Below, one piece after another: positions 24,157 through 32,302 of a DNA stretch of 64,000 nucleotides. Each line of letters begins with the position of its first letter. Position 1 is the first letter of the stretch. The stretch spans positions 1 through 64,000 of the forward strand of contig DASVPR010000045.1 of assembly GCA_036389485.1 (NCBI GenBank), read 5' to 3'. Below the pieces are notes generated by a model that was not told where the DNA came from, ran no database searches, and worked only from the letters and a program-made list of their open reading frames with translations. A program made the translations under genes and the position numbers. Source of the stretch: CADCVT01 sp036389485 (lineage in GTDB: Bacteria; Actinomycetota; Thermoleophilia; Solirubrobacterales; Solirubrobacteraceae).

Positions 24157-25539
24157 ATGCCCGAGAGCTCCTACGACTGCGTCGTCATCGGCTCGGGCCC
24201 CGGCGGATACGTGGCAGCGATCCGCGCGGCGCAGGTCGGGATGAAGACCGCCGTCGTGGAGAAGGACGTCGTCGGGGGCCGGTGCCTGAACTACGCGTGC
24301 ATCCCCGCCAAGGCCGTCCTGCGCAGCGCCGACATCCTCACGGAGATCCGGGAGGCCGGCGACTTCGGCCTGAAGGTCGCGGATCCAGAGGTCGACTTCG
24401 GGGCGGTCAGCGAGCGGCGCACGAAGGTCATCAAGACGCTCACGGGCGGCGTGTCCGGCCTGTTCAAGAGGAGCAAGATCGACTTCATCGAGGGCCACGG
24501 CGCGCTCACCGACGACGGCAACGTCAAGATCGGCGGCAACTTCGACGGCACCGAGATCCAGGCCGGGAAGGTGATCCTCGCGACCGGCTCGGTCCCCAAG
24601 CCGATCCCCGGCACGAAGTTCGGCGGGCGCGTCATCGGCACGGAGGGCGCGTGGGCGCTCGATGAGCTGCCGGGCAGGATCGCGGTGGTCGGCGCGGGCG
24701 CCTCCGGCGTCGAGATCGCGAGCGCCTACGCGCGGCTCGGGAGCGAGGTCCTGCTGTTCGAGGGCCTCGACCGCGTGGTCCCGACCGAGGACGCCGACAT
24801 CTCCAAGCTCGTCGAGCGCGGGCTGAAGAAGCAGGGGATGACGATCCACACCAAGACGTTCGTGGAGAACGTCGAGGCCGGCGACGACAGCGTGAAGTTC
24901 TCGTTCGGCGACGAGAAGGGCAAGGTCGAGTACCTGATCATCGCCGCGGGCCGCGGGCCGGACGTCGAGGGCCTCGGCCTCGACGAGGCGGGCGTCAAGC
25001 TCGACGACAAGGGCCTGATCGAGGTCGACGGCCGCCAGCGGACGTCGAAGGAGAACGTGTACGCGATCGGCGACCTCGTGCACGGCCCGGCGCTCGCGCA
25101 CAAGGCCTCCGACGAGGGGATCATCGCGGCGGAGGACGCCGTCGGGAACGAGACCCACCCGCTCGAGCACATCGACATCCCGCGGGCGACGTTCTGCACG
25201 CCGAACGTCGGCTCGTTCGGCCTGACCGAGGCGCAGGCGAAGGAGGCCGGCCACGACGTCGTCGTCGGCAAGGTGCAATACGGCGCGGTCGGCGCCGGCA
25301 CCGTCTACGGCGACCGCACCGGCCTCATCAAGGTCGTCGGCGACAAGAAGTACGGCGAGCTGCTCGGCGGCCACATCGTCGGGACGCGCGCCACCGAGCT
25401 GATCCAGGAGCTCGTCAACGTCAAGGCGATCGAGGGCGGCTACCCCGAGGTGGCGCGGATCGTCCACGGCCACCCGACCCTGTCGGAGGCCGTGATGGAG
25501 GCCGCCCGCGCCGCCGATGGCTGGCTCATCCACGGCTAG
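24157..25539 (+). CDS. lpdA: Dihydrolipoyl dehydrogenase (E3)
   Basis: A 460-residue FAD-dependent disulfide oxidoreductase that reoxidises dihydrolipoamide of 2-oxoacid dehydrogenase complexes. FAD motif: VVIGSGPGGYVAAIRAAQ. The redox-active disulfide is Cys43-Cys48 in GGRCLNYACIP. The NAD motif is VVGAGASGVEIA, a second FAD motif is YAIGDLV, and the C-terminal catalytic pair is His439 and Glu444 in HGHPTLSEA. It is the only E3 in the window and presumably serves both dehydrogenase sets found at 30-41 kb. The following gene starts within its last 23 bases. Confidence 0.96.
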   Translation: MPESSYDCVVIGSGPGGYVAAIRAAQVGMKTAVVEKDVVGGRCLNYACIPAKAVLRSADILTEIREAGDFGLKVADPEVDFGAVSERRTKVIKTLTGGVSGLFKRSKIDFIEGHGALTDDGNVKIGGNFDGTEIQAGKVILATGSVPKPIPGTKFGGRVIGTEGAWALDELPGRIAVVGAGASGVEIASAYARLGSEVLLFEGLDRVVPTEDADISKLVERGLKKQGMTIHTKTFVENVEAGDDSVKFSFGDEKGKVEYLIIAAGRGPDVEGLGLDEAGVKLDDKGLIEVDGRQRTSKENVYAIGDLVHGPALAHKASDEGIIAAEDAVGNETHPLEHIDIPRATFCTPNVGSFGLTEAQAKEAGHDVVVGKVQYGAVGAGTVYGDRTGLIKVVGDKKYGELLGGHIVGTRATELIQELVNVKAIEGGYPEVARIVHGHPTLSEAVMEAARAADGWLIHG

Positions 25540-26101
25540 CGACCCGGTCTTCTACCTCGACCTCTCCTCGCCGGAGGCGTGGCTCAGCGCGGAGCGGATC
25601 CTCGCGCTCATGCCGGTCCCGTGCGAGTGGGTCCCCGTGCGGATGCCGTTCGAAGGCGGGTTCCGGTGCGCGGAGGAGGAGGAGATCTTCCGCGCCGAGA
25701 TCGAGCGGGCGGCGGCGAGTCGCGGCCTGCAGGCGGTCAGTTGGCCGGATCCGTTCCCGTTCGACTCCGAGCTCGCGCAGCTCGCGGCGACCTATGCGAA
25801 GGCCGGCGGCAAGACCGTCGCCTTCTGCCTCGCCGCCTTCCGCCAGGCGTACGCGGGAGGCCGGTCACTCGCCGAGCAGGAGAACGTGATGATCGCGGCG
25901 GCCGCCTGCGAGATCCACCCGCGCGCGCTGCTCAAGGCACTCGAGACCCGCTCGATCGCCCAGCGCCTCGACGAGGCGACGGCGATCGCCACCGGGCGCG
26001 GTGTGACCGCCACGCCCGCGTTCTTCGACTGGGAGACCGTGCGTCAGGGAGACGACGAGCTGGACGCCTTCGCCGCGGCTGTTCGGTCCCGACGGCGATG
26101 A
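25517..26101 (+). CDS. DsbA-fold protein, 2-hydroxychromene-2-carboxylate isomerase type
   Basis: A 194-residue protein with the thioredoxin/DsbA-like layout of HCCA isomerases and FrnE-type oxidoreductases. It begins FYLDLSSPEAWLSAERI, where the active-site CxxC is replaced by a serine-proline as in the isomerase branch, and ends with the cis-proline region GVTATPAFFDWETV. An alpha-helical insertion occupies the centre. The start lies inside lpdA, so it is co-transcribed. A diverged duplicate of its last 28 or so codons occurs at 27392-27490, after an inserted segment. Confidence 0.82.
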   Translation: MAGSSTASDPVFYLDLSSPEAWLSAERILALMPVPCEWVPVRMPFEGGFRCAEEEEIFRAEIERAAASRGLQAVSWPDPFPFDSELAQLAATYAKAGGKTVAFCLAAFRQAYAGGRSLAEQENVMIAAAACEIHPRALLKALETRSIAQRLDEATAIATGRGVTATPAFFDWETVRQGDDELDAFAAAVRSRRR

Positions 26102-26351
26102 CCGCCCGCGCGCTCGTTCGAACCGCGTGCGAAAGGCGGCGACGGCGCCTATCCGCCTCTCTTGTTCTGGGTCGACGACGACCTCCCGAGGTTGGCCAAA
26201 CGAGTTTTCCCGCCTGGAGCGGAAACGCGTCCAGCAGTCACAGGAGTGACTGAGATGAGGCAGTCGAGTCGCAAGTCTCAACCACGCGCCGCCTCCTGGC
26301 CCGTTCGCTAGTTGCGGGATCCCTGATGATCAGCGAAAGTTCCGCGGTCCC

Positions 26352-27332
26352 GTGCCTGATCGTGAAGCACTCTCCCAAGGATCCAAGCGCGGTACTCGCG
26401 CCGCTAGTTTCTCAATTAGCGCGCGGGCCGCGGCTGGCTGGTCGCTTGCGGTTGCCTTTGCATGCCTCGTGGCTCTCGCGATCGTGCTGGCCGATGGCGA
26501 CGACGATTTGCTGGCAACCGTCGCGCTCGCGCTGGCGATCTTCGCCTTCACGCTGCAAGTCGCGTTCTTCGTCGTTCAATTGAACGTGGCGCGCGAGCAA
26601 GACCGCCGCAGCGCAGATCTTTACCGCGACACGAGCAGCGTGCTGACGAAGATCGACGAGCGTTCGGCGGCGACAGTGGCCGTCATCCGAGAGCAGTTTG
26701 ATTTTGTGCTGCGGCACGCGCTAGGGCAAGCGCCGCCCGCCGCCGCGACTGCTACATCGTCCCTGCCGGTCGACGAGGACGACACACGAGTCACAGACGA
26801 TCAGGAGCAGCCGCCCGCGACGCCCGCCGAGATCGAGGCCATCGTCGGACGCGCCCTCCAGTCGCATCTGGGGGCCGACCTCCTCGCGCGGTGGCGAGAA
26901 ATCTCGACCCCGCGTCCAAGCCCGGAGGTGACCAGTCCTGGCGAGCGGGCCCGTCTGGCCGACGAGTTCGCTCGCCAAGTCGAGCTTCTCCTCACGGCCG
27001 GCTTAGCCGGTCACGGCTCCGTCGAACGCCTTTCCGGGACCCCGCGCGGGATCGTCGTCACCGCCGGAGACAAACGAGTACTCGTTGCTCCAAGACGGTG
27101 GATTGCGCCCTTTCGGAAGCCGCTCATCGGTCAGTTACTGGACGTCGTGCGGAACCAACAGCGCGAACACGATGCGGGCGAGGCCCTGATCGTCACTCCT
27201 TCCGGCTTAGCGGGTATTAGCCAGCCGCGACGTTTCGACGAGCTGCGCGCCATGGCCGCGCCGATCGAAATCCTGAGTGTTGATGAGCTCGTGTCGAGAC
27301 TCGCTGAGGGCTGGCCCGGGCGGGCTTCCTGA
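26352..27332 (+). CDS. Two-helix membrane protein with a degenerate nuclease-like C-terminal domain
   Basis: A 326-residue protein. Two membrane helices span about 28-50 and 53-77, followed by a charged, probably coiled-coil stretch (78-120), a Pro/Ala/acidic linker, and a C-terminal domain (about 222-320). That domain has a strand-turn-strand GIVVTAGDKRVLVAPRRW, then a helix QLLDVVRNQQREHD and the strand ALIVTPSGLAG. The order resembles Mrr-like PD-(D/E)xK nucleases, but the ExK residues are replaced by APR (246-248), so catalysis is doubtful. Codon use has clearly more A/T in third positions than neighbours, consistent with recent transfer. GTG 26352 is the first in-frame start, without a clear ribosome-binding site. 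Confidence 0.6.
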   Translation: MPDREALSQGSKRGTRAASFSISARAAAGWSLAVAFACLVALAIVLADGDDDLLATVALALAIFAFTLQVAFFVVQLNVAREQDRRSADLYRDTSSVLTKIDERSAATVAVIREQFDFVLRHALGQAPPAAATATSSLPVDEDDTRVTDDQEQPPATPAEIEAIVGRALQSHLGADLLARWREISTPRPSPEVTSPGERARLADEFARQVELLLTAGLAGHGSVERLSGTPRGIVVTAGDKRVLVAPRRWIAPFRKPLIGQLLDVVRNQQREHDAGEALIVTPSGLAGISQPRRFDELRAMAAPIEILSVDELVSRLAEGWPGRAS

Positions 27333-27391
27333 CGCCGGAACCCGCCCATGTCTGCGCGAGAGGACGACGGCCGACGGCACTGACCCGCGAG

Positions 27392-27490
27392 CGCATTGTC
27401 GCTTGGACCCCTGCGTTCTTCGACGGCAAGACGGTCCGTCACGGCGACGACGGACTGGACCGCGTCGCCGCCAGTTTCCGGTCCATCTGA
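27392..27490 (+). pseudogene. Remnant of a second DsbA-fold gene (3' end only)
   Basis: Reading the frame that ends at the TGA 27488-27490 gives TPAFFDGKTVRHGDDGLD and onward. This matches the C-terminus of the DsbA-fold gene ending at 26101 (TPAFFDWETVRQGDDELD) almost residue for residue, including both ends of the AA..RS tail. Nothing upstream in this frame continues the homology, and a stop occurs at 27305. It is therefore a fragment. The nucleotide divergence shows it is not a fresh copy. Confidence 0.65.
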
Positions 27491-27503
27491 CGTTCCCGTC
27501 GGC

Positions 27504-30023
27504 ATGAAGCCGATCGTCGCGCTGCTCGCCGTCCTGAGCCTGATCCTCGCCCTGTCCGCCTCGCCCGCGCTGGCCGCGCCCGCGTACGAGGGCTCGATCT
27601 CCGCCTCGCAGCCGACGTTCGCGTGGACGGGCGGGCCGATCAGCGGCGGCAACTTCATCGGTGAGCCGTGCGGCCCGAGCCGCCAGTGCGAGGACACGCT
27701 GCTGCACGTCGGCGACGGCGGCACGGTGAAGATCCACTGGAAGGCGAGCGGCCCGGGCGACCAGGGCTGGATGAACGTCGAGGTCTTCAAGAGCGACGCC
27801 GAGGGCAACCCGGAGGGCGACGCGGTCATGGGCGGCGGCGCGTTCGACAACGAGGGCTCGGTCTCGGGCCGGCTCGAGGCCGGCGACTACGTCGTCCAGT
27901 TCAGCGCGCTTCTGTCGGTCGCGGCGACCTACGACGCCGACGCCACGCTCGACACCGCGCCCGACCCGCTGGCGGGACCGAGCGGCCCGAAGCCCGAGGA
28001 CGCGAGCGAGCCCGACTGGTACAAGAAGGCCGGCGCCGAGTGGTTCCAGGCGTACATCGACGAGGAGGACGGCACCCGGCTGCACGCCGACGTCCTGCGC
28101 CCCGAGGGCATCCCGGCCGACAAGCCGACGCCGGTGATCCTCTCGATCGGCCCGTACTTCAACCACTCCGGGCAGACCGGCCCCGCCGGCCCGGCCGAGG
28201 AGACCGCATACACGCCCTTCTCAAGCCCCGGCCCGTCGAACCGCTTCGCCGACTTCGTCCTCGGCGCCGACGTGGTCCGCAAGGGCTACACGTTCGTCAT
28301 GGTCGACCTGCGCGGCTTCGGCGGCAGCTCCGGCTGCCTCGACTGGGGCGGCCCCGGCGAGCAGGCCGACGTCGTCGCCGCGATCGAGTGGGCGGCGTCG
28401 CAGCAGTGGTCGGACGGCAACGTCGGCACGTACGGCAAGTCCTACGACGGCGTGACCGGCCTCATCGCCGAGGTCCTCTCGCCGAAGGGCCTGAAGGCCG
28501 TCGTCGCGCAGGAGCCGGTCTACGACATGTACCGCTACCTCTACTCCGAGGGCATGCGGTACCTCAACTCGCTGGCGACGCCCGCGCTGTACGACGCGAT
28601 CGAGGTCACCCCCGGCAGCGTCCAGGACGACCCCGAGTACAACGTCAACGGCGCCGACGGCACCGCGCGCCCCGGCTGCGAGGCCGGCAACTGGGCCGAC
28701 CAGCAGGACTCCGACCACTCCTCCGACTACTGGCGCGCCCGTGACCTGATCGCCAAGGCCGGCGACGGCCACACGCCGCTCTTCATGACCCAGGGCTTCC
28801 TCGAGAACAACACGAAGCCCGACGGGACGTGGGACTTCTTCAACGCCGTCCGGGCGCCCAAGCGTGCGTGGTTCGGGATGTGGGACCACGTTCGCGGCAA
28901 CGACGTCGACACCGGCGGGCGCCTGAAGATGGGCCGCCCCGGCTGGTTCGACGAGGTCATGCGCTTCTACGACCAGCACCTGCGCGGCGTCGAGCCGTCG
29001 GTGAAGGACCCGGCGCTCGTCGTCCAGACCTCGGACGGCAGCTTCCGCGGCGAGGAGCAGTGGCCGCCCGCCGACCAGCAGACCGTGACCGTCCTCCTGA
29101 ACAGCGGCGAGTACACGGACGACACCCAGACGAAGGGCTCGGGCGACGGCCTCGGCAAGGGCGAGACCGGCAACGGCGCGTGGACCATCTCGCCGCCGCT
29201 GCCGCACGACGCGCACCTCGCGGGCGTCCCGCACATCAGCCTCGACCTCGAGACGAGCGCGCCCGACGTCAACCTCGCCGCCGCGGTCTACGACATCGAC
29301 GCCGACGGCCAGGCGACGCTCGTCTCGCGCCAGGGCCGCCTCGTCCCCGAGAGCGGGACCTACGCGTTCGACCTCTACGGCAACGACTGGAAGATCCCGG
29401 CCGGCCACCGGCTCGGCGTGCAGATCAGCACCGCCCACAGCGAGTGGTGGCTGCCCGCGCGCCCGACGTTCTCGACGGTCACCGTCAAGGGCGGCTCGTT
29501 GACGCTGCCGTTCCTGACGAACCGCCGCACGGAGCGGATCGAGGGCGGCCGCGCGCTGCGCCTCGAGGCCTGGCTGTCCGGCGCGCCGTTCGGGCTGGCG
29601 CAGGAGGTCATCGACGCCGCGACCTCGGCCTCGTTCCCGCTGCCCGCGCCGCTCATCGACCCGCCCGCCGGCGCGCCCGCGCCCGCCGTCGAGCCGCCCG
29701 CCGTGGCGCCGAGCGGCGTCGCGCAGAGCCTCGCGAGGCAGGTCCGCCGCCGGGCGCGGCTGACCGCGCGCCTGCGCCGCGTCCGCGGGCGCCGGCTGGT
29801 CGTCGTCACCGGCCGCGCGCCGACCGGCACGCGGGTGACGGTGAAGCTGACGCGCGCCGGCCGGACCGTCGCGCGCCGCACCGTCCGCGCGCGCAGCGGG
29901 ATCTACCGCGCGGTCTTCCGCGTCCGCGCCGCGGGCCGGTACCGCGCGGTCGTGTCGGCGCGGATCGCCGGGCGCCGGACGCTCGCGCGCGCGAACACGC
30001 TGCGGGTCGGGGCGCGCGCATAG
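27504..30023 (+). CDS. Secreted CocE/NonD-type (S15) hydrolase
   Basis: An 839-residue exported serine hydrolase. The signal peptide is KPIVALLAVLSLILALSA, cleaved near ALAAPAYEG. A jelly-roll-like N-terminal region (about 25-150) precedes the alpha/beta-hydrolase core. The nucleophile elbow is YGKSYDG, and the oxyanion region is GFGGSSGCLDW. A C-terminal jelly roll typical of X-Pro dipeptidyl peptidase S15 follows, then an alanine/proline linker and an arginine-rich Ig-like tail (about 745-839). It likely cleaves acyl, ester or peptide substrates outside the cell. ATG 27504 is 13 bases after the remnant gene; no -35 box is seen. Confidence 0.88.
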   Translation: MKPIVALLAVLSLILALSASPALAAPAYEGSISASQPTFAWTGGPISGGNFIGEPCGPSRQCEDTLLHVGDGGTVKIHWKASGPGDQGWMNVEVFKSDAEGNPEGDAVMGGGAFDNEGSVSGRLEAGDYVVQFSALLSVAATYDADATLDTAPDPLAGPSGPKPEDASEPDWYKKAGAEWFQAYIDEEDGTRLHADVLRPEGIPADKPTPVILSIGPYFNHSGQTGPAGPAEETAYTPFSSPGPSNRFADFVLGADVVRKGYTFVMVDLRGFGGSSGCLDWGGPGEQADVVAAIEWAASQQWSDGNVGTYGKSYDGVTGLIAEVLSPKGLKAVVAQEPVYDMYRYLYSEGMRYLNSLATPALYDAIEVTPGSVQDDPEYNVNGADGTARPGCEAGNWADQQDSDHSSDYWRARDLIAKAGDGHTPLFMTQGFLENNTKPDGTWDFFNAVRAPKRAWFGMWDHVRGNDVDTGGRLKMGRPGWFDEVMRFYDQHLRGVEPSVKDPALVVQTSDGSFRGEEQWPPADQQTVTVLLNSGEYTDDTQTKGSGDGLGKGETGNGAWTISPPLPHDAHLAGVPHISLDLETSAPDVNLAAAVYDIDADGQATLVSRQGRLVPESGTYAFDLYGNDWKIPAGHRLGVQISTAHSEWWLPARPTFSTVTVKGGSLTLPFLTNRRTERIEGGRALRLEAWLSGAPFGLAQEVIDAATSASFPLPAPLIDPPAGAPAPAVEPPAVAPSGVAQSLARQVRRRARLTARLRRVRGRRLVVVTGRAPTGTRVTVKLTRAGRTVARRTVRARSGIYRAVFRVRAAGRYRAVVSARIAGRRTLARANTLRVGARA

Positions 30024-30059
30024 CTCCGGCCACATAGCGGTACTGTGCGGGAGGAGGAG

Positions 30060-31307
30060 ATGGCCACCCGCGCGGAGTCCAAGAAGAAGGACGAGAAGGC
30101 CGAGCTTCCCGAGCCCGAGGCAGCGCGCGACTGGCTGCGCAAGATGATGTTGATCCGCCGCTTCGAGGAGCGCGCTGGGCAGATGTACGCGAAGGCCAAG
30201 GTCGGCGGCTTCCTGCACCTGGCCATCGGGGAGGAGGCGACGATCGTCGGCGCGGTCGAGGCGCTGCGCACCGACGACTACCTCATCTCCACCTACCGCT
30301 CGCACGGGCACGCGCTCGCGCGCGGGACGGACGCGAAGAACGTCATGGCCGAGCTGTTCGGCAAGGTCGACGGCACCTCCGGCGGCCGCGGCGGCTCGAT
30401 GCACATCTTCGACATCGAGCGGCGGTTCATGGGCGGCTACGGCATCGTCGGCGGCAACCTCCCGCTCGGCGCGGGCCTCGCGCTCGCCTCCGACTACAAG
30501 GGCACCGAGGACGTGACGCTGTGCGTCTTCGGCGACGGCGCCTCCAACCAGGGGACGTTCGGCGAGACGATGAACCTCGCCGCGCTGTGGAAGCTGCCGA
30601 TCGTCTTCATGGTCACCAACAACCAGTTCGGCATGGGCACCGCGCTCGACCGCCACTCGGCGGTGACCGACCTGAAGGTGAAGGGCGAGTCGTTCGGCGT
30701 GCCGGGCGTCGAGTGCGACGGCATGGACGTGACGGACACCTACCGCGTCACGTGCGAGGCGATCAGGCGCGCGCGGGAGGAGCGCGAGCCGATCCTCATC
30801 GAGGCCGAGACCTACCGCTTCCGCGGCCACTCGATGGCCGACCCCGAGGAGTACCGCACCAAGGAGCAGGTCGAGGAGTGGCGCAAGAAGGACCCGATCG
30901 AGATCTTCGCCAAGCGCCTGGAGGACGAGGGGATCCTCGACGACGGCGAGCGGGAGAAGCTGGACGAGGAGGTCGTCGCCGAGATCGACAAGGCCGTGCA
31001 GTTCGCGGACGAGTCCGACTTCCCCACGCCCGAGTCGCTGTACGACCACATCTACGTCCTCGGCGACCAGGTCAAGGGCTGGTACACGGTCGACGAGCGC
31101 GGCGAGGGCGTCCACCACGGCGAGGACGAGGACGCCATGGGCAAGGGAGCGCGCGCCGAGGGCTTCGGCCAGGCCGCGAAGGCCCTCGACAAGAAGAGCA
31201 CCGAGACCGACGACGACACACCGGTCGACGAGGCCGAGGCGGAGGGCCCCGACGAGCCCGACGAGGAGAAGGACCCCGAGGACCCGCCCGAGGAGGACGC
31301 CAAGTAG
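30060..31307 (+). CDS. pdhA: Pyruvate dehydrogenase E1 component, alpha subunit
   Basis: A 415-residue thiamine-diphosphate enzyme subunit that decarboxylates pyruvate within the PDH complex. The TPP motif runs GDGASNQGTF to VTNNQ, and YRSHGHALARG and RFRGHSMADPEEYR are standard E1alpha segments. ATG 30060 is preceded by GGAGGAGG. An unusual acidic and lysine-rich C-terminal extension of about 75 residues follows the catalytic core, rich in DE, EA and P. The same acidic character occurs in the linker of the E2 of this operon. pdhB overlaps its stop. Confidence 0.93.
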   Translation: MATRAESKKKDEKAELPEPEAARDWLRKMMLIRRFEERAGQMYAKAKVGGFLHLAIGEEATIVGAVEALRTDDYLISTYRSHGHALARGTDAKNVMAELFGKVDGTSGGRGGSMHIFDIERRFMGGYGIVGGNLPLGAGLALASDYKGTEDVTLCVFGDGASNQGTFGETMNLAALWKLPIVFMVTNNQFGMGTALDRHSAVTDLKVKGESFGVPGVECDGMDVTDTYRVTCEAIRRAREEREPILIEAETYRFRGHSMADPEEYRTKEQVEEWRKKDPIEIFAKRLEDEGILDDGEREKLDEEVVAEIDKAVQFADESDFPTPESLYDHIYVLGDQVKGWYTVDERGEGVHHGEDEDAMGKGARAEGFGQAAKALDKKSTETDDDTPVDEAEAEGPDEPDEEKDPEDPPEEDAK

Positions 31308-32293
31308 TGCCGGTGATGCGCTACCGCGAGGCGCTCAACGCCGCGCTGCGCGAGGAGATGCAGCGCGACGACGACGTCTTCATCATGGGCGAGGACATCG
31401 GCGTCTTCAACGGGGCGTTCAAGGTCACGGCCGGGCTGCTCGACGAGTTCGGCGACAAGCGCGTGCGCGACACGCCGATCTCCGAGAACACGATCGTCGG
31501 GATGGGCGTCGGCGCGGCGATGGGAGGGCTGCGTCCGATCGTCGAGCTGATGACGATCAACTTCTCGCTGCTGGCGATGGACCAGATCGTCAACCACGCC
31601 GCGACGATCCACTACATGTTCGGCGGCCAGGTGCGGGTGCCGATGGTCATCCGGATGCCGCAGGGCGCCGGCCACCAGCTCGGGCCGACGCACTCGCACT
31701 CGTGGGAGGCGCTCTACCTGCACGTGCCGGGGCTGCTGGTCGCGGTGCCGTCGACGGCCGAGGACGCGAAGGGCCTGTTGAAGGCCGCGATCCGCGACGA
31801 CAACCCCGTGATCTTCATCGAGCACGAGTACCTGTACGGGCAGCGCGGCGACGTGCCGGAGGACGAGGACTTCGTCACCGACTTCGGCCAGGCCGCGATC
31901 CGCCGCGAGGGCGACGACGTCACGCTCATCGGGATCTCGCGGATGGCGCTCACCGCGCAGAAGGCGGCCGACAAGCTCGCCGACGAGCACGAGATCGAGG
32001 CGGAAGTGATCGACCCCCGCACGCTGCGCCCGCTCGACCTCGACACGATCGTCAAGTCGGTCGAGAAGACGAACCGGTGCGTCATCGTGGAGGAGGGCTG
32101 GCCCCACGGCGGCGTCGGCGCGAACCTCGCCGCGCTCATCCAGGAGCAGGCGTTCGACTTCCTCGACGCGCCGGTCGGCCGCGTCACCGGCGCCGACCTC
32201 CCCATGCCCTACTCCAAGCCGCTCGAGCAGATCGCGTTCCCGCACGAGCCGCAGATCATCGAAGCCGTCCTGGCCACGTTCCGCGACATCTAG
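31307..32293 (+). CDS. pdhB: Pyruvate dehydrogenase E1 component, beta subunit
   Basis: A 328-residue transketolase-like E1beta. Characteristic segments: FIMGEDIGVFNGAFKVT, TPISENTIVGMGVGAAM, RPIVELMTINF, the HSHSWEALYLHVPG active-site region and the C-terminal ADLPMPYSKPLE. The GTG start shares its G with the pdhA stop codon; an internal ATG is at 31316. It forms an alpha2beta2 heterotetramer with PdhA that feeds acetyl groups to the E2 encoded next. Confidence 0.94.
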   Translation: MPVMRYREALNAALREEMQRDDDVFIMGEDIGVFNGAFKVTAGLLDEFGDKRVRDTPISENTIVGMGVGAAMGGLRPIVELMTINFSLLAMDQIVNHAATIHYMFGGQVRVPMVIRMPQGAGHQLGPTHSHSWEALYLHVPGLLVAVPSTAEDAKGLLKAAIRDDNPVIFIEHEYLYGQRGDVPEDEDFVTDFGQAAIRREGDDVTLIGISRMALTAQKAADKLADEHEIEAEVIDPRTLRPLDLDTIVKSVEKTNRCVIVEEGWPHGGVGANLAALIQEQAFDFLDAPVGRVTGADLPMPYSKPLEQIAFPHEPQIIEAVLATFRDI

Positions 32294-32302
32294 AGGTTTT
32301 CG

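Noticed and set aside
26113..26130. GTTCGAAC resembling a tRNA T-loop at the left edge of the islet
   Set aside because: The flanking bases pair poorly and no acceptor stem or other tRNA arms can be found, so it is not a tRNA end or clear attachment site.
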